Below are positions 24,558-36,221 of a stretch of DNA of 64,000 nt, piece after piece. The stretch's first letter is position 1. Each line of letters opens with the position of its first letter. The position numbers were made by a program, and so were the translations under genes. Under the pieces are notes generated by a model, which saw only the letters and a program-made list of their open reading frames with translations, did no database searches and was not told the DNA's origin. Source of the stretch: Aphidius gifuensis (Eukaryota; Arthropoda; Insecta; Hymenoptera; Braconidae); contig NC_057793.1 of assembly GCF_014905175.1 (NCBI RefSeq), positions 2,728,001-2,792,000 on the forward strand, given 5' to 3'.

Positions 24558-25033
24558 GATGATGATGATGTTGAGGTTGTGGTTGATGATATTGTTGTTG
24601 CTGTTGTTGTTGCTGTTTTTTTTGTGCATGTTGCATTTGACGTGCCATTGATTGTCTCAATCTCAATGATATACTACCAGATGTTTCTTGATTATTTGTT
24701 TCAGTTACTAAAAATAAATTAAATAAAATTAATTTCACAAATTAATTACATATGATATTTATTAATGATAATTTAATTACCATATCTTCGGCCAACAAGT
24801 CTACCACCATGATGAACCCTCAAATGTCTGTGAAGATTTGTCGTACCACATTGACGTGGATTAGCACCACCACGTACAACAACTGATTCACAAATTCTAC
24901 ATTGTGCTCTTAATGGATCATTAATACATAAATCAAAATGTGCCCATACCGCACTTGGATTAGCCATTGCACGTAAACTCTTTGCATGGGATCTTACTTT
25001 TGATGAATGAACTGATGATGACATTGATGGCAT
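23190..25033 (-). CDS. BED zinc finger / polyglutamine / BTB (TTK-type) protein
   Basis: Exons (transcript order) 25033-24781, 24707-24343, 24271-23927 and 23852-23190 join in phase to 541 residues. Exon 1 encodes a BED finger: AVWAHFDLCINDPLRAQCRIC, then TTNLHRHLRVHH, supplying the C-x2-C and H-x4-H ligands. Exon 2 is a long glutamine tract flanked by QMQHAQKK and Pro/His-rich sequence. Exon 3 is a complete BTB domain of the tramtrack/bric-a-brac group (LRWNSYHSNMQTSFPSLL, FVDVTLACEGRSIKCHKMIL, VNFMYRGEVNV, EALQVKGL). Exon 4 is a low-complexity acidic tail rich in Asp and Asn with IKTEPLD and no C2H2 or Psq DNA-binding domain. It is probably a nuclear transcription factor that oligomerises by BTB and binds DNA by BED. 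BTB domains of this group are normally N-terminal, so the internal position is unusual; an alternative N-terminus cannot be excluded. Confidence 0.8.
24485..24558. repeat. (TTG)n/(CAA)n microsatellite coding polyglutamine
   Basis: About 24 uninterrupted TTG triplets on the plus strand, CAA on the coding minus strand, inside exon 2 of the BED-BTB gene. They encode an almost pure glutamine run followed by further Gln/His repeats to about 24620. The purity suggests length variation between individuals. Confidence 0.9.
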
Positions 25034-26304
25034 CTCTCTTATAAATTAACAATTGTGTTTTTTTTATTTTTATTTATCAATTATTTAAAATTGATATACA
25101 TGTGTTTTATTCAATTTATTTTCTGTCTTTTTTTGGTTAATTAACAATCATCTGAAAATTAATAAATATAATTAATTAATATTATCTTTTTTAAAATTTT
25201 TTTACTAAAAAAAAAAGGACAGCTAACTTGACATTTGTCTTGCCAAAAAACTTGAATTTTTTTGAGTAAAAAAAATAATGTAATATAATTTAAATAAGCG
25301 AGGTCAACTGGGGATTAACAAAAAAAAAAAATAATAATATTATTATTTTATTTCTATACTATTATTATCGGGACCTCGACATCACCATTCAAAGCGCCTA
25401 AGTGCGTGTGTGATTCTATAAAAAGAAAACGATAATCCGTAGATCGTCATTTCTAACATCGACTACATATTAAAATTAAATAACCATAATTTCAATTATA
25501 CATTTAAATTAATCATTGTTATAATAACAAAAGAAATGATTATCAATTTTAAATAAATTAATTATCACTTGGTTTTTTTTTATTACATGTTGAGCAGTTC
25601 AATTGAAAGCTAATATAAATCATCATGACCTTTTTAATAATAAATAAATTCAAGTCTGATACTCTGATTGTGTAGCATTGTGTAGGTAAAAATGATGCAT
25701 TATTATCAAAAGGTCAATTAATATAAATTATCAATATAAAATATTTTTTTTTTGCTCCAAAAAAAATTATTTTTATCAACAATTTTCGACAAAATAATTT
25801 TTTTTACTTTATTTATTAAATATTATTATTTTCATAATAATAACATTAATAGAAACAATTATATATATACCTATGTATAAAAAAAAACAAAAAAAAAAAA
25901 AAAAATTTAGATAAGTGCTCGTCAAGTTGGTAAAACCCGCTGTTATATCGACCGCTCGGTTTGGCTCGGTTTCTCACCCAGGGACCAGGGTGCGAGAGAG
26001 CTGATTTTGTGCAATTTTGTGTGTCTCAATTAATTATCTAAAAATATATATGTATCTCATTATTACAATAAATACTCCAAATAAATATTAATAATATTAC
26101 CTATCAAAATGATTATTTAAACTTGAAAAAATTATAATTAATAAAAACAAGAAAAATAAAAATGTATTTGGAGTTTTTTTAAATTTATTTTTTAAACAAA
26201 TTATTATTATTATTTAACAAGATTTATTCTTACCTATGTCATTAATATTTTATTGAAGGACAAATATCATTGAATATGATCACATATGATCCTTGTATAT
26301 ATAC

Positions 26305-26320
26305 AATTATTATTATTATT

Positions 26321-26356
<36 letters not shown>
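26305..26356. repeat. Compound (ATT)n-(GTT)n microsatellite
   Basis: A run of ATT triplets passes directly into a run of about ten GTT triplets and then TTTA repeats. Non-coding. Confidence 0.85.
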
Positions 26357-26359
<3 letters not shown>

Positions 26360-26968
26360 TTATTTATTTATTTTTTACTAATTTTATGTGTGGTTTAATT
26401 TCAACACTTGTCACTCCAATTAAAATTTAATATAGGTAATTTATATATTTTATTATAATAAATATCGTAAAGATTTAATTTTTTAATTATTGTTTTTATA
26501 AAATCAATAATTAATATTGGTAGAGAGATGTGTGTTGGTGTGTTGTCTCTGTATGTTTTTTTTGACTGATGAAAAAATAAAAAATAAACAACAAAAATAA
26601 ACGATTCCCCTTGGCAAACCTGGGAATAACTAAAATCGAAAATAAAATCGGTGAAGGATTCGGTGCAATTCGGAAAAAAAAAAGAGATAGTGAAACGGTC
26701 ACAGGGGAAGTAATGAGGGACGCGCATGTGCGTTGTTGCCGGTCTTTTTACATATCATTGCATATCATTGCATATCATCATTATCTCGTCGTCGTCATCA
26801 TCGTCACTATCATATCCATATGTATATGACTATCATTATGTTCACTGGTTCACTGCCAGTACTCTATAACTTCTAGGCTTTTTAAAATTTTTTTTTTTTT
26901 TCTTATTTTAAGTCTTTTAAGAAATTTACAAGATTAATATTTTTTACAGATGAATATTGTGTCTAATG

Positions 26969-27009
26969 TTTTTTTTTTTTTTTTTTTTTTTTTACGTAGG
27001 CGAAGCCTA
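26969..27009. repeat. Long poly-T run next to a small hairpin
   Basis: About 25 T's are followed by ACG and TAGGCGAAGCCTA, a 5-bp stem with GAA loop. Read on the minus strand this is a hairpin followed by a long A tail, as at the 3' end of a retroposed RNA or short retroelement. No longer element could be traced. Confidence 0.35.
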
Positions 27010-27344
27010 TAGTATTGAATTCACTATATGAATTTATTAAAATGTTATCAACAAAAGAAGAATTCCCAAAAATTTTAACAGAAAATATTAGGAAAACTAA
27101 AAACAAATCGTGGATGCAATTTTTTGCCTAGACATTTAAAATTGCAAAATCTATATAATTAGGAGGTAGTTTTTTTTTTTGCTATTGTTAGAAATTTTTT
27201 AATTAATTATACTTGTAGCTCTGTAATTGGAGCATGCTTTATTGGACTCTATATCAAATAAAAATAAATAAATAAAAAATCTACAATCAAATAGAATAAT
27301 TAAATTAATTTTTTTTTTTAAAATGATTATATATATTGGTTTAG

Positions 27345-27777
27345 ATTTTAGAGCAATTTCATCAAGGTCTCGAGGCACGTCAAGATGCTCTTGATCATGT
27401 TGAAATTTTGTTATTTAAAATGTTGGGTACTTTGTGTGATCATCCACTTCCACATACTCCACAAGATGTTGAAAAAAGAGAAGAACATTTTCAACTTTTA
27501 TTGATAGATGGGCATTACGAGATGCAAGTGATGCAATTGAAACAGGAAAAAAAAAATCACCACTAATTTTACCTGTTGATAAAATTTATCAATCACTTCA
27601 AAAAGTAAGCAACTATATTAATTAATCATTCAAATATATCCTTTACTTTCTCAGAAAATTAAATATTATTATCTAGGCTTTTTTTTAAAAAAAATTTTTT
27701 AACAGGAAATTTTACAGCATAAAATTGATTCTTAATTTAGTTTATCGGTTGTTGCTGGACTATTGGAATACACATCT
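27345..27777 (+). pseudogene. Degenerate partial duplicate of Sos exons 2-3 with their intron
   Basis: This stretch aligns throughout with 29382-29800 of the intact Sos gene: CTCGAGGCACGTCAAGATGC (exon 2 start), the exon 2 end with its GTAAGC donor, intron bases TTAATTAATCATTCAAATAT, and the start of exon 3 (ACAGCATAAAATTGATTCT). About five bases are missing near 27480 (parental GAGTTAGAAGAAC reads GAGAAGAAC), which shifts the frame. Parental CAA is changed to TAA at 27733-27735. Exon 1 and exons 4-8 are absent. Because the intron is kept, it arose by DNA duplication, not retroposition. It lies about 2 kb upstream of its parent in the same orientation. It cannot make a histone-fold domain. 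Confidence 0.9.
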
Positions 27778-29136
27778 AAATTCAAAAAATAATATTCAAA
27801 ATTATTTATATAAAATTAGTCCATTTTCATCGGCTTTTAAATTTTTCCACGCAAACGTACGTAAATGTGATAACAACGTATTTTTTTTTATCAAAAGTTG
27901 GTAATTTTTTGAAAATTAAAAAATATATATATATTACTATTACCATCATATATTCGCCATTTTTTCAACTCTTTTTTTTTTTTTTCAAAGAAATTCTATA
28001 TTATTTTTCTATTTTTGATACACATTTAAATTGATCAATTTATTTTTGTTAATCACAATGAACTGATCCTTCTTAGCTAGAAAAAAATAATTTAAAAAAA
28101 AAAAAAGTGAGAGATGGACAACATGAACAATACCTATATCGATTTTAAATTTAATACATGATAAACTTAAAATTCGTAATTTATGTATTAATTTTTATCT
28201 TAAAAAATATTAAATTAATAAACAATAAAACTTGTTGATTTTAATTGTTGTAAAAATACCGCTGTCTTTTACTCCAAAGTGCTCCAAAGTTTATTTCTTT
28301 CTCTCCCTCTCTCTGTGTACATTCTTTCTCTCTCTGTCAAACCAAGTTGCTCATCATGGCTCTATTTTGCTCCATTTCCACCGAAAATCATCATCGCTCA
28401 GACCTCAGTGCGACGTACATAAACTACTATTTACTCAGTGTGTCGACAAATAAATAATATTAATAATAAGGAAAATTAAAACCATAAATAAACAAATAAA
28501 AAAAAAATAACCAACAACAATAACAACAATAACAACAACAACTACAACAATAACAACAACTGTGTAAAATTAAAAAAATAACAATTTATTCATGATGTGA
28601 TTATTTATTTATTTTATGTTTTTTTTTTTTTTTTTTTTTGTTTTTTACTTTATGAAATTTATAATAATAATGATGATGATGATGATTATTGTGTTGAAAC
28701 AGTGGCTGAGTGTTGATGAGGATTGTATTTATTCACAATCCTAGTCAAGGAATAGTTAATTAAATAATAATAAATAAAATAAATAGATATAAACAATTAT
28801 AATAATAATTAAAAATATAAATTTCGATTATTGGAGTAGTTGAAGTAATTTATCTGCATTTTGGTTAGGTTATAATCAGAGATGCGATTTGAAAGACAAA
28901 AAAAACACAACTTCACCAGGAATATATCCAGGCGACAGATATTTATTGTGTTTATTAATTTTTTACATAAAAAATATTTAAACAGTGTCTAGTTTTTTTA
29001 TCTGTTGTTAATTTTTTTTTTTCTTTTTTTTGGTATTGTTTTTTTTTAATGAGAAAAAAAATATTAATTGTTTTAATTTTGTTGGTGGTTTTTTATTGTT
29101 TTTTTTTTGTGTTTTTTTATTGTGGACCCGGTGGAG
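27778..29136. other. Sos upstream region and probable 5' UTR/promoter
   Basis: Mostly AT-rich. At about 28255-28450 there is a CT-rich and less AT-rich segment (TTTCTCTCCCTCTCTCTGTG, then TTACTCAGTGTGTCGAC with an Inr-like TCAGTG) that is a plausible Sos core promoter or leader. An (AAC)n/(AAT)n mixed repeat lies at 28510-28560. The leader then leads to ATG 29137, preceded by GGAG. Confidence 0.4.
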
Positions 29137-32100
29137 ATGTTCTCGACACCGGTGTCAGTGGTGGGTGAGCCATCAGGCTATGATTTTGGAAAAGAAGAAA
29201 ATGCTGCAAAATGGAAAGGTGTTTTTGTAAATTCACTGAGAAAGGTCAGTTTTATTGTTTATTTAAAAAAACAATGGGTTAATAAACAAAAAAGAGAGTC
29301 TAATAATATAATAGATATAATATTATTTTGACTGTCAAAAAGACTATTATTGTTAAAATAAATTGATTAAATTAATTTTAGGTTTTGGAGCAAGTTCATC
29401 CAAGTCTTGAGGCACGTCAAGATGCTCTTGATTATGTTGAAAGTTTGATATTAAGAATGTTGGGTATGTTGTGTGGTCATCCACCTCCACATACACCACA
29501 AGATGTTGAAGAAAGAGTTAGAAGAACATTTCCAACTCCAATTGATAGATGGGCATTACGAGATGCTCGAGATGCACTTGAAAAAGGAAAAAAAAAATCA
29601 CCACTAGTCTTACCTGTTGATAAAATTCATCAATTACTTCAAAAAGTAAGCAATTATATTAATTAATCATTCAAATATATCCTTTACTTTCTCTAAAAAA
29701 TTTAATATATCTTGATTATTTTTTTTTTCACTTTTAACAGGAAGTTTTACAGCATAAAATTGATTCTCAAGTTAGCTTATTTGTTGTTGGAGTACTGGAA
29801 TACATATCTGCAGATATCTTAAAGGTAAAAAAAATTTTTCGAAATAAATAACATTGCTTACAATCAACAATATCACATATTCATTGTTTTTTTATTTCTA
29901 AATTTTGTTTATGTTATTTACAGTTGGCTGGAAACTATGTGAAAAATATACGTCATGTTGAAATATCCTGTGAGGATATAAGAGTTGCAATGTATGCTGA
30001 CATGGTAATGCATTTTTTTTTAAAAATTACAATTAAACATTTACACGTTGACATACTTTTTAATTTTTAAATATTTTAAATATGCAGCTGTTTTTTTTTT
30101 TTAAATAATAAACTCAATTTATTATTAAACAATTTTATTTTTATTTTTATTTTGTTATGATGAACAATATAAATTGACTCAACAAATTTTTTACTCAATT
30201 AAATTGTTTATTTTTTCATCCAAGCTTTGTTATTATTATTATTTTGTTTAAATTATGAAATTATATTTTAAATACAACAACAAAAACAACAACAACAAAA
30301 TACACAAAATTTGCTAGTATAAATTTGATTTTGAATTAATTATAAATAAAATAATGAAAATATAGATTATAATAATTAATAATAATAGCAAATGGTAGAA
30401 TAATTAATTTTTTAATAATTTAAACAAAAAAATAAATATAAAATAATTGCTAGATTAGTCACATGCTAATTGTGGCTGCATATTGTTCTCTGCTTGATTA
30501 CATGCTTTCCACTAACATATTACAACACCATTCCATGCTCGTTCTTGGTGGCGTTATACAGGTGGTATGTACTTGCAAACCTCCAGAGGCCATAAAAGTG
30601 TTTTTTTTTTTTTAAATTTATTTATTTAAATAATAATATTATCATCATCTTGTGAGAAAAAAGGAAAATAAAAAAAATATCTTTAGTCCTTTTATTTGTT
30701 TGAAAATAGTATTTTTAATTATTTTATTTATTAGCATGATATTTTTTTATATAAATATAATATTGTTGATGATAATGATGGAACATTGTGGCTACTTTGT
30801 GATTTTTATAATAATATCTATCAATAAAATTGAGAGAGCTAATGTAATGGATAAATTTTATTAATGTAATCTTATGTAATTTGTAGGTTTTGATGGACAT
30901 GTTTTATCAAGATGATGCAACAGAAGGAGCTCAAAGTGGTCTTGGTGCAGTTGTATCACAAACATATGAAGAATCAGTACGAGATTTGATACATGATGAA
31001 CGACATTATCTTCGTGATCTTCATATGATAATTAAAGTAATGCAACAACAACAACAAATGAAAGAATAAACGAGCAGATTTAATGATGGATTATTAATTA
31101 ATTTTTAAAATTTACAGGTATTTCGTGAAGAAATAGCAAAACTAGTCAGTGATAAAACAGAACTTGAAACATTATTTAGTAATATAATGGATATATATGA
31201 AGTAACAGTAACATTACTTGGTAGCCTTGAGGATATTATGGAAATAACTGAAGAAAAACAAACACCAACAGTTGGTTCATGTTTTGAAGAACTTGCTGAA
31301 GCTGCTGAATTTGATGTTTATATTAAATATGCACGTGATATTAATAGTCAAAGTAGTCGTGATGTTATGACAAGATTAATGTCAAATCCAGATGCAAGTA
31401 CAGCATTACGTGCTGCTGGACATGGTTTTAAAGAAGCTGTTAAATATTATTTACCAAAATTATTATTTCAACCAGTGAGACATTGTTTTTTATATTTTCA
31501 ATATATTGAAGTATTACATGAACGTACACCTAGTACTGAGGATAGTGAAACACTTGAACAGGTATTGGGTTTATTGAATCCATTACATTTAGAATTGAAA
31601 AAAATTGTTGGTAAAAAAGATACTGGATTACGTCGTATGCAGAGTCGTGCTAGACGACAAGCTGCTACTGAAAAAACATTAGAACTACAAAAAACAGTTG
31701 ATGGATGGGATCAACGTGATATTGGACAATGTTGTAATGAATTTATACGTGAAGATTTATTAGGTAAAGTTGGTAATAACGGTAGAAGATTAACTGAAAG
31801 ACGTGCATTATTATTTGATGGTTTATTGGTATTATGTAAACCATCATCAAGTAAAAGAGTTAGTGTTAGTGTTGGTACAATTGGTCCAAGTAGTGGACAT
31901 CATCATCATCATCAAACTCATCAGTGTGAATTACGTCTTAAAGAAAGATTTTTTATAAGAAAAGTTGATATTATTGATAAAGAAGATACTGAAGAATTAA
32001 AAAATGCATTTGAAATAGCACCTCGTGATCATTCAAATGTAACACTTGTTGCAAAATCAATTGATGAAAAAAATAGTTGGATGGCTGATCTTGTTATGTT

Positions 32101-34688
32101 AAATACAAAAAGTATGCTTGAAAGAACATTAGATAGTATATTATTAGATGAAGAAAGAAAACATCCATTGACATTACCACCACCATCTTTGTATAAATTT
32201 GCAGAACAAGATTGTCCAGAAAATGTTGTACTTGAAGCACGTGAAAATGGTGGTATGCCATTATTAAAAGGTGCAACACTTGTTAAGCTTGTTGAGAGAT
32301 TAACATATCATATTTATGCTGATCCTGCGTTTGTACGTACATTCCTAACGACATATAGAAGTTTTTGTTCACCACAAGAATTATTAACATTACTTACCGA
32401 AAGATTTAATATACCAGAACCATCGTTAGTTTATGGTGGTGGTGATGATGATGATAAATCAATAAGTAGTGTTAAAGCAACAGCAAGAGAAGATTGGAAA
32501 AGATATAGAAAAGAATTTTATCAACCAGTACAATTTAGAGTATTAAATGTATTACGTCAATGGGTTAATCATCATTTTTATGATTTTGAACGTGATAGAA
32601 ATTTATTAGAAAAATTACAAAATTTCTTAGATGCTGTTAATGATAAATCAATGAGAAAATGGGTTGATTCTGTTATTAAAATTGTACAAAGAAAATGTGA
32701 ACCATTTGAACAAAAACCAATAACATTTAGTTTTGGAAAATTACCACCACCAATTGAATGGCATTTAAAAGTCAATGAAGATGAATGGAGTATTTTGACG
32801 CTGCATCCAATTGAATTAGCACGACAATTAACATTGTTAGAATTTGAATTATATAAAACAGTTAAACCATCTGAATTAGTTGGTTCAGTGTGGACTAAAA
32901 AAGATAAAGATAAAACATCACCAAATTTATTAAAAATGATAAAACATACAACAAATATAACAAGATGGCTTGAAAAAACAATTGTTGAAGCTGAAAATTT
33001 TGAAGAAAGAGTTGCAATTGTATCACGTGCAATTGAAATTATGATTGTATTACAAGATCTTAATAATTTTAATGGTGTATTAGCAGTTGTTAGTGCAATG
33101 AATTCAGCATCTGTTCATAGATTAAAAATGACATTTCAACAAATACCAGCAAGATTAGAAAAAGCATTAGAAGAAGCAAGTGAATTAGATAAAAATCATT
33201 TTCGTAAATATCAAGAAAAACTTAGATCAATTAATCCACCATGTGTACCATTTTTTGGTATGTATTTAACAAATATACTTCATATTGAAGAAGGCAATCC
33301 AGATTACCTGCCAAGTTCACCAGTATTAATTAATTTTAGTAAACGTAGAAAAGTTGCTGAAATAACTGGTGAAATACAACAATATCAAAATCAACCATAT
33401 TGTTTATCTGTTGAAAAAAGTATACGACATTTTATTGAAAATTTATCACCATTTGATGTAAATATGAATGACGCTGAAATTAGTAATTATTTATATAATA
33501 AAAGTCTTGAAGTTGAACCACGTGGTTGTAAACAATTACCTCGAGTACCAAGAAAATGGCCAGATTTAAATTTAAAATCACCTGGTATTAAAGCACGTGC
33601 TGCAGGTGGTAAAGCACCAGGAGCATTACAAGCTGTTGCATCAAGCGTACGTTTACATGATCCATCACCAGATACTGTACCACCACCTCCACCACCACCA
33701 CCATTATTATTATCATCATCATCATCATTATTATTATCGTCATCATCATCATCAGAATTACCAGAAACACCACCACCATATACAACACAAAATTCAACAT
33801 TACATTCAATGATTGGCGGTGGTGGTGGTGGTGGAGCAGGTGATCACAGTGTATTTGCTCCTGTTTTACTTGGTGGACCACAACCAGGATCACCTGGTCA
33901 TTTAAGTATGTCAAGTTTTTCACTTGGATCACCTGGTAATAGTCCTCAACTTAAATCACCTGGACATATGCAAACTTCTCATCCTCAATTACAACAACAA
34001 ACAACACAGTTTGGCTTTAGTTCAGGAACAATTGGTTATGGTCTTCCAGGACCAGATGGTAGCCCTGGTCCATTATTACCACCACCATTATCACCAAGTC
34101 ATGCACCAATTAGTCAACAACAACAACCACCACCATTACCACCAAGATGTCATAGGAGACGTGAAAGTTCTATTAGTGAATCCCCTCATCAAGTAAATTA
34201 ATTTATTAATTTATTTAATTATTTTTTTTTTTTTGATATTATTCTTTTTATTAATTTTTTGATCAATTGCTTTTCAGGCTCGACAGGCTCCAAATGCTCC
34301 ATTGTTACCACCAAGAGAAGGCACTTCACCACCACCTCCATTACCACCAAGAAAAGATTTTCCTCCAATAATGTTACCACCTCGTCTTCCAGCTACATTA
34401 AATCCTAGTACTTCTGCTTTACTTGCAAGAAGAAATTCAAATCTTGAAGGTGCAAGTGCAAGTGCCACACATGCCAGACGTTATATGTCATTCAATGGAC
34501 CAAGCCCCACAAAACTTCCTCCTTCACAACCAAATGGTAACAGTATTATATTTTATTTTTATTTAATAATCACTCAATAATTTATTATTAATTATTTAAC
34601 AGGCTCAGTTACACCACGTTTACCTCCCAAGCCACTTCCTGGACGACCTCCAACGACAATGTTTAATTTTAATCCAGGATCAAGCTAA
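29137..34688 (+). CDS. Sos: Son of sevenless: Ras/Rac guanine-nucleotide exchange factor
   Basis: Exons 29137-29244, 29382-29645, 29741-29824, 29924-30004, 30887-31036, 31118-34192, 34278-34536 and 34603-34688 give about 1368 residues. Order of domains: histone fold (VHPSLEARQDALDYVESLIL, HIEISCEDIRVAM-like VEISCEDIRVAM), about 1-190; DH from TYEESVRDLIHDERHYLRDL near 199; PH near 440-545; REM near 615 (GATLVKLVERLTYHIYADP); CDC25 catalytic domain from about 797 (LHPIELARQLTLLEFELYK; NFNGVLAVVSAMNSASVHRL); and a proline-rich tail with Grb2/Drk SH3 ligands PPPLPPR and PPLPPRKD. It activates Ras below receptor tyrosine kinases at the plasma membrane. A Gly/His insert interrupts the PH domain. 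The tail is shorter than in Drosophila (about 1600 residues total). Exon 6 alone is 3.1 kb. Intron 4 holds a candidate cassette exon. Confidence 0.97.
30454..30561 (+). other. Candidate in-frame cassette exon in Sos intron 4
   Basis: Bounded by TTGCTAG on the left and CAG|GTGGTA on the right, this 108-base segment is exactly 36 codons. It is open in the phase (0-0) of the flanking exons and clearly richer in G and C than the rest of the intron. It would encode a hydrophobic piece beginning ISHMLIVAAYCSLLDYML. The canonical Sos protein joins exon 4 to exon 5 directly (YADM to VLMDMFYQDD), so inclusion would be an isoform. It may instead be a conserved non-coding element. Confidence 0.3.
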
Positions 34689-36221
34689 GTTTTCTTAATA
34701 TTCATTAATAGTATTTCGTTAATCAAGATAATAACAACAAAAAAAAATTTTAAATCAGCGCACATTAAAAATCTTCCAAATAAAAATAAAATTATTGACA
34801 TTCCTTGCAACGAAATTATGCAAATGAATGAAAATTATTAAATGAATATTATCATACTATTATCAAGTACAAGGCATTGTTCTATTTGTGCTTATTTACT
34901 TTTTTTTCAAGTAAAAAATAAGAAATGTTATTTTTTAAAGTGATGGAGACTGTTGTTATTTGTACAATATATTTTTAGATATTTTTAACATACCTAGTTT
35001 GGTAGATGTATAATGTAAATGACATTTTAATATTTCCCATCCAAAGTAAATTGATGATAAATTAAATAAATCGATAGTAAAAGAAAATATTAAAACAAAT
35101 TTTAAAAACACGAATTTTAATGAAAGACAAGCTCATTGTAAGTGTAAATATTATTTTACAATTTTCATTATTTTAAATTCGAGTCATCTCGAAAAATATT
35201 ACTAAGAAATTTTATTGAGAAAAAAAAAAAAACTAATGAAATGTTAAATTTCATAAAAACGAAAAGTAAAAAAATTTTTTATTCAAAATAAATATATATA
35301 TATTGACAAAAAAAAAAAAATTGAATTAACAAAATGACAATTAAGAGCTTTTTTTTTTTTTTTTTTGTAAATGAGGTTCAATAGTTTATTGAATGAATAT
35401 TTCGAATCGAAATGTGTGAATAAGATTTGAGATTTTTAATGTGAACCAAAATTGTCCCAAAAAAAAAATATAAAAAAATTAAATATCATTGTTAATTAAT
35501 CCCTGGGACCCCTGCCCCCTCCAAATACAACTGTGATACACTATTGAACGTGAGTATGTATGTTATGTAAACTAGACGTTTTTAATTATCAAAGTTGAGA
35601 TTAAAAAAAAATAATAATATTATAATAATAAAGTTGAAAGAAAATTAATAAAAAGGATTAAGGAAAAAAAATATATCTTTTAAGAAATAAATAATAATGA
35701 AAAATTTTAAAAAATACAAAAAAAAAAAAATATTGAATAATAGAGAACACATTATTATGTACATGTATATTATTATTATTAAAATAAATTGTATATTATT
35801 ATTAAAATAAATAGTTATGCAATGATGCAAATTTGATGGCGAAAAAAAAAAATGAATAATTTGAACATAAAAAAAAAATAGATAAAATGAATCATTGTAA
35901 AATAAAAAATTATATTGTGTAGTAAATAACGAGTTGATTATTACTAAAATTATATTTTTACATTATTTAATTTGATAAAATTCATTTTGTTTTTTTTTCT
36001 ACACTCGAGTTATTGACACTGATATTGATTAAATTTATCAAAATGTTTCTAGTATTTTAAACTTGATTTTTTTAATTTTATAAATTTTCTTTTTAAAGTT
36101 TTTGTTTAGTAATAATAAAAATAAAATAAAAATTTGATTTGAAGGCAGTTTTTTTTTTGTATTAACACATTGATTCATTATTAAATTCAAAAAAGAAAAA
36201 AATTATTATTTTTTTGATTGA
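34689..36221. other. Convergent 3' region, Sos and anoctamin
   Basis: Tail-to-tail spacer, AT-rich, with many AATAAA words. The only GC-rich patch is CCCTGGGACCCCTGCCCCCT at 35503-35522, of unknown meaning. No gene is supported. Confidence 0.45.

Larger units (their letters stand above)
25034..27344. other. Upstream region of the BED-BTB gene
   Basis: AT-rich, without a supported coding frame. GC-richer islands at about 25370-25450, 25930-26010 (CCGCTCGGTTTGGCTCGG, GGGACCAGGGTGCGAGAGAG) and 26600-26740 (with CGCGCATGTGCG at 26721-26732) are likely 5' exon or promoter pieces. Three CATATCATTG-like tandem units occur at about 26750-26780. Nothing else is seen. Confidence 0.4.

Noticed and set aside
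24439..24651. Plus-strand polyleucine/methionine open frame
   Set aside because: It is the antisense of the CAA glutamine tract in the BED-BTB exon; the repeat alone creates the frame.
27345..27777. Second functional Sos gene
   Set aside because: Frameshift, in-frame stop and loss of all other exons; annotated as pseudogene instead.
33588..33932. Overlapping frames on both strands inside the Sos proline-rich tail
   Set aside because: Low-complexity CCA/ATC repeats leave several frames open; only the Sos frame continues conserved domains.
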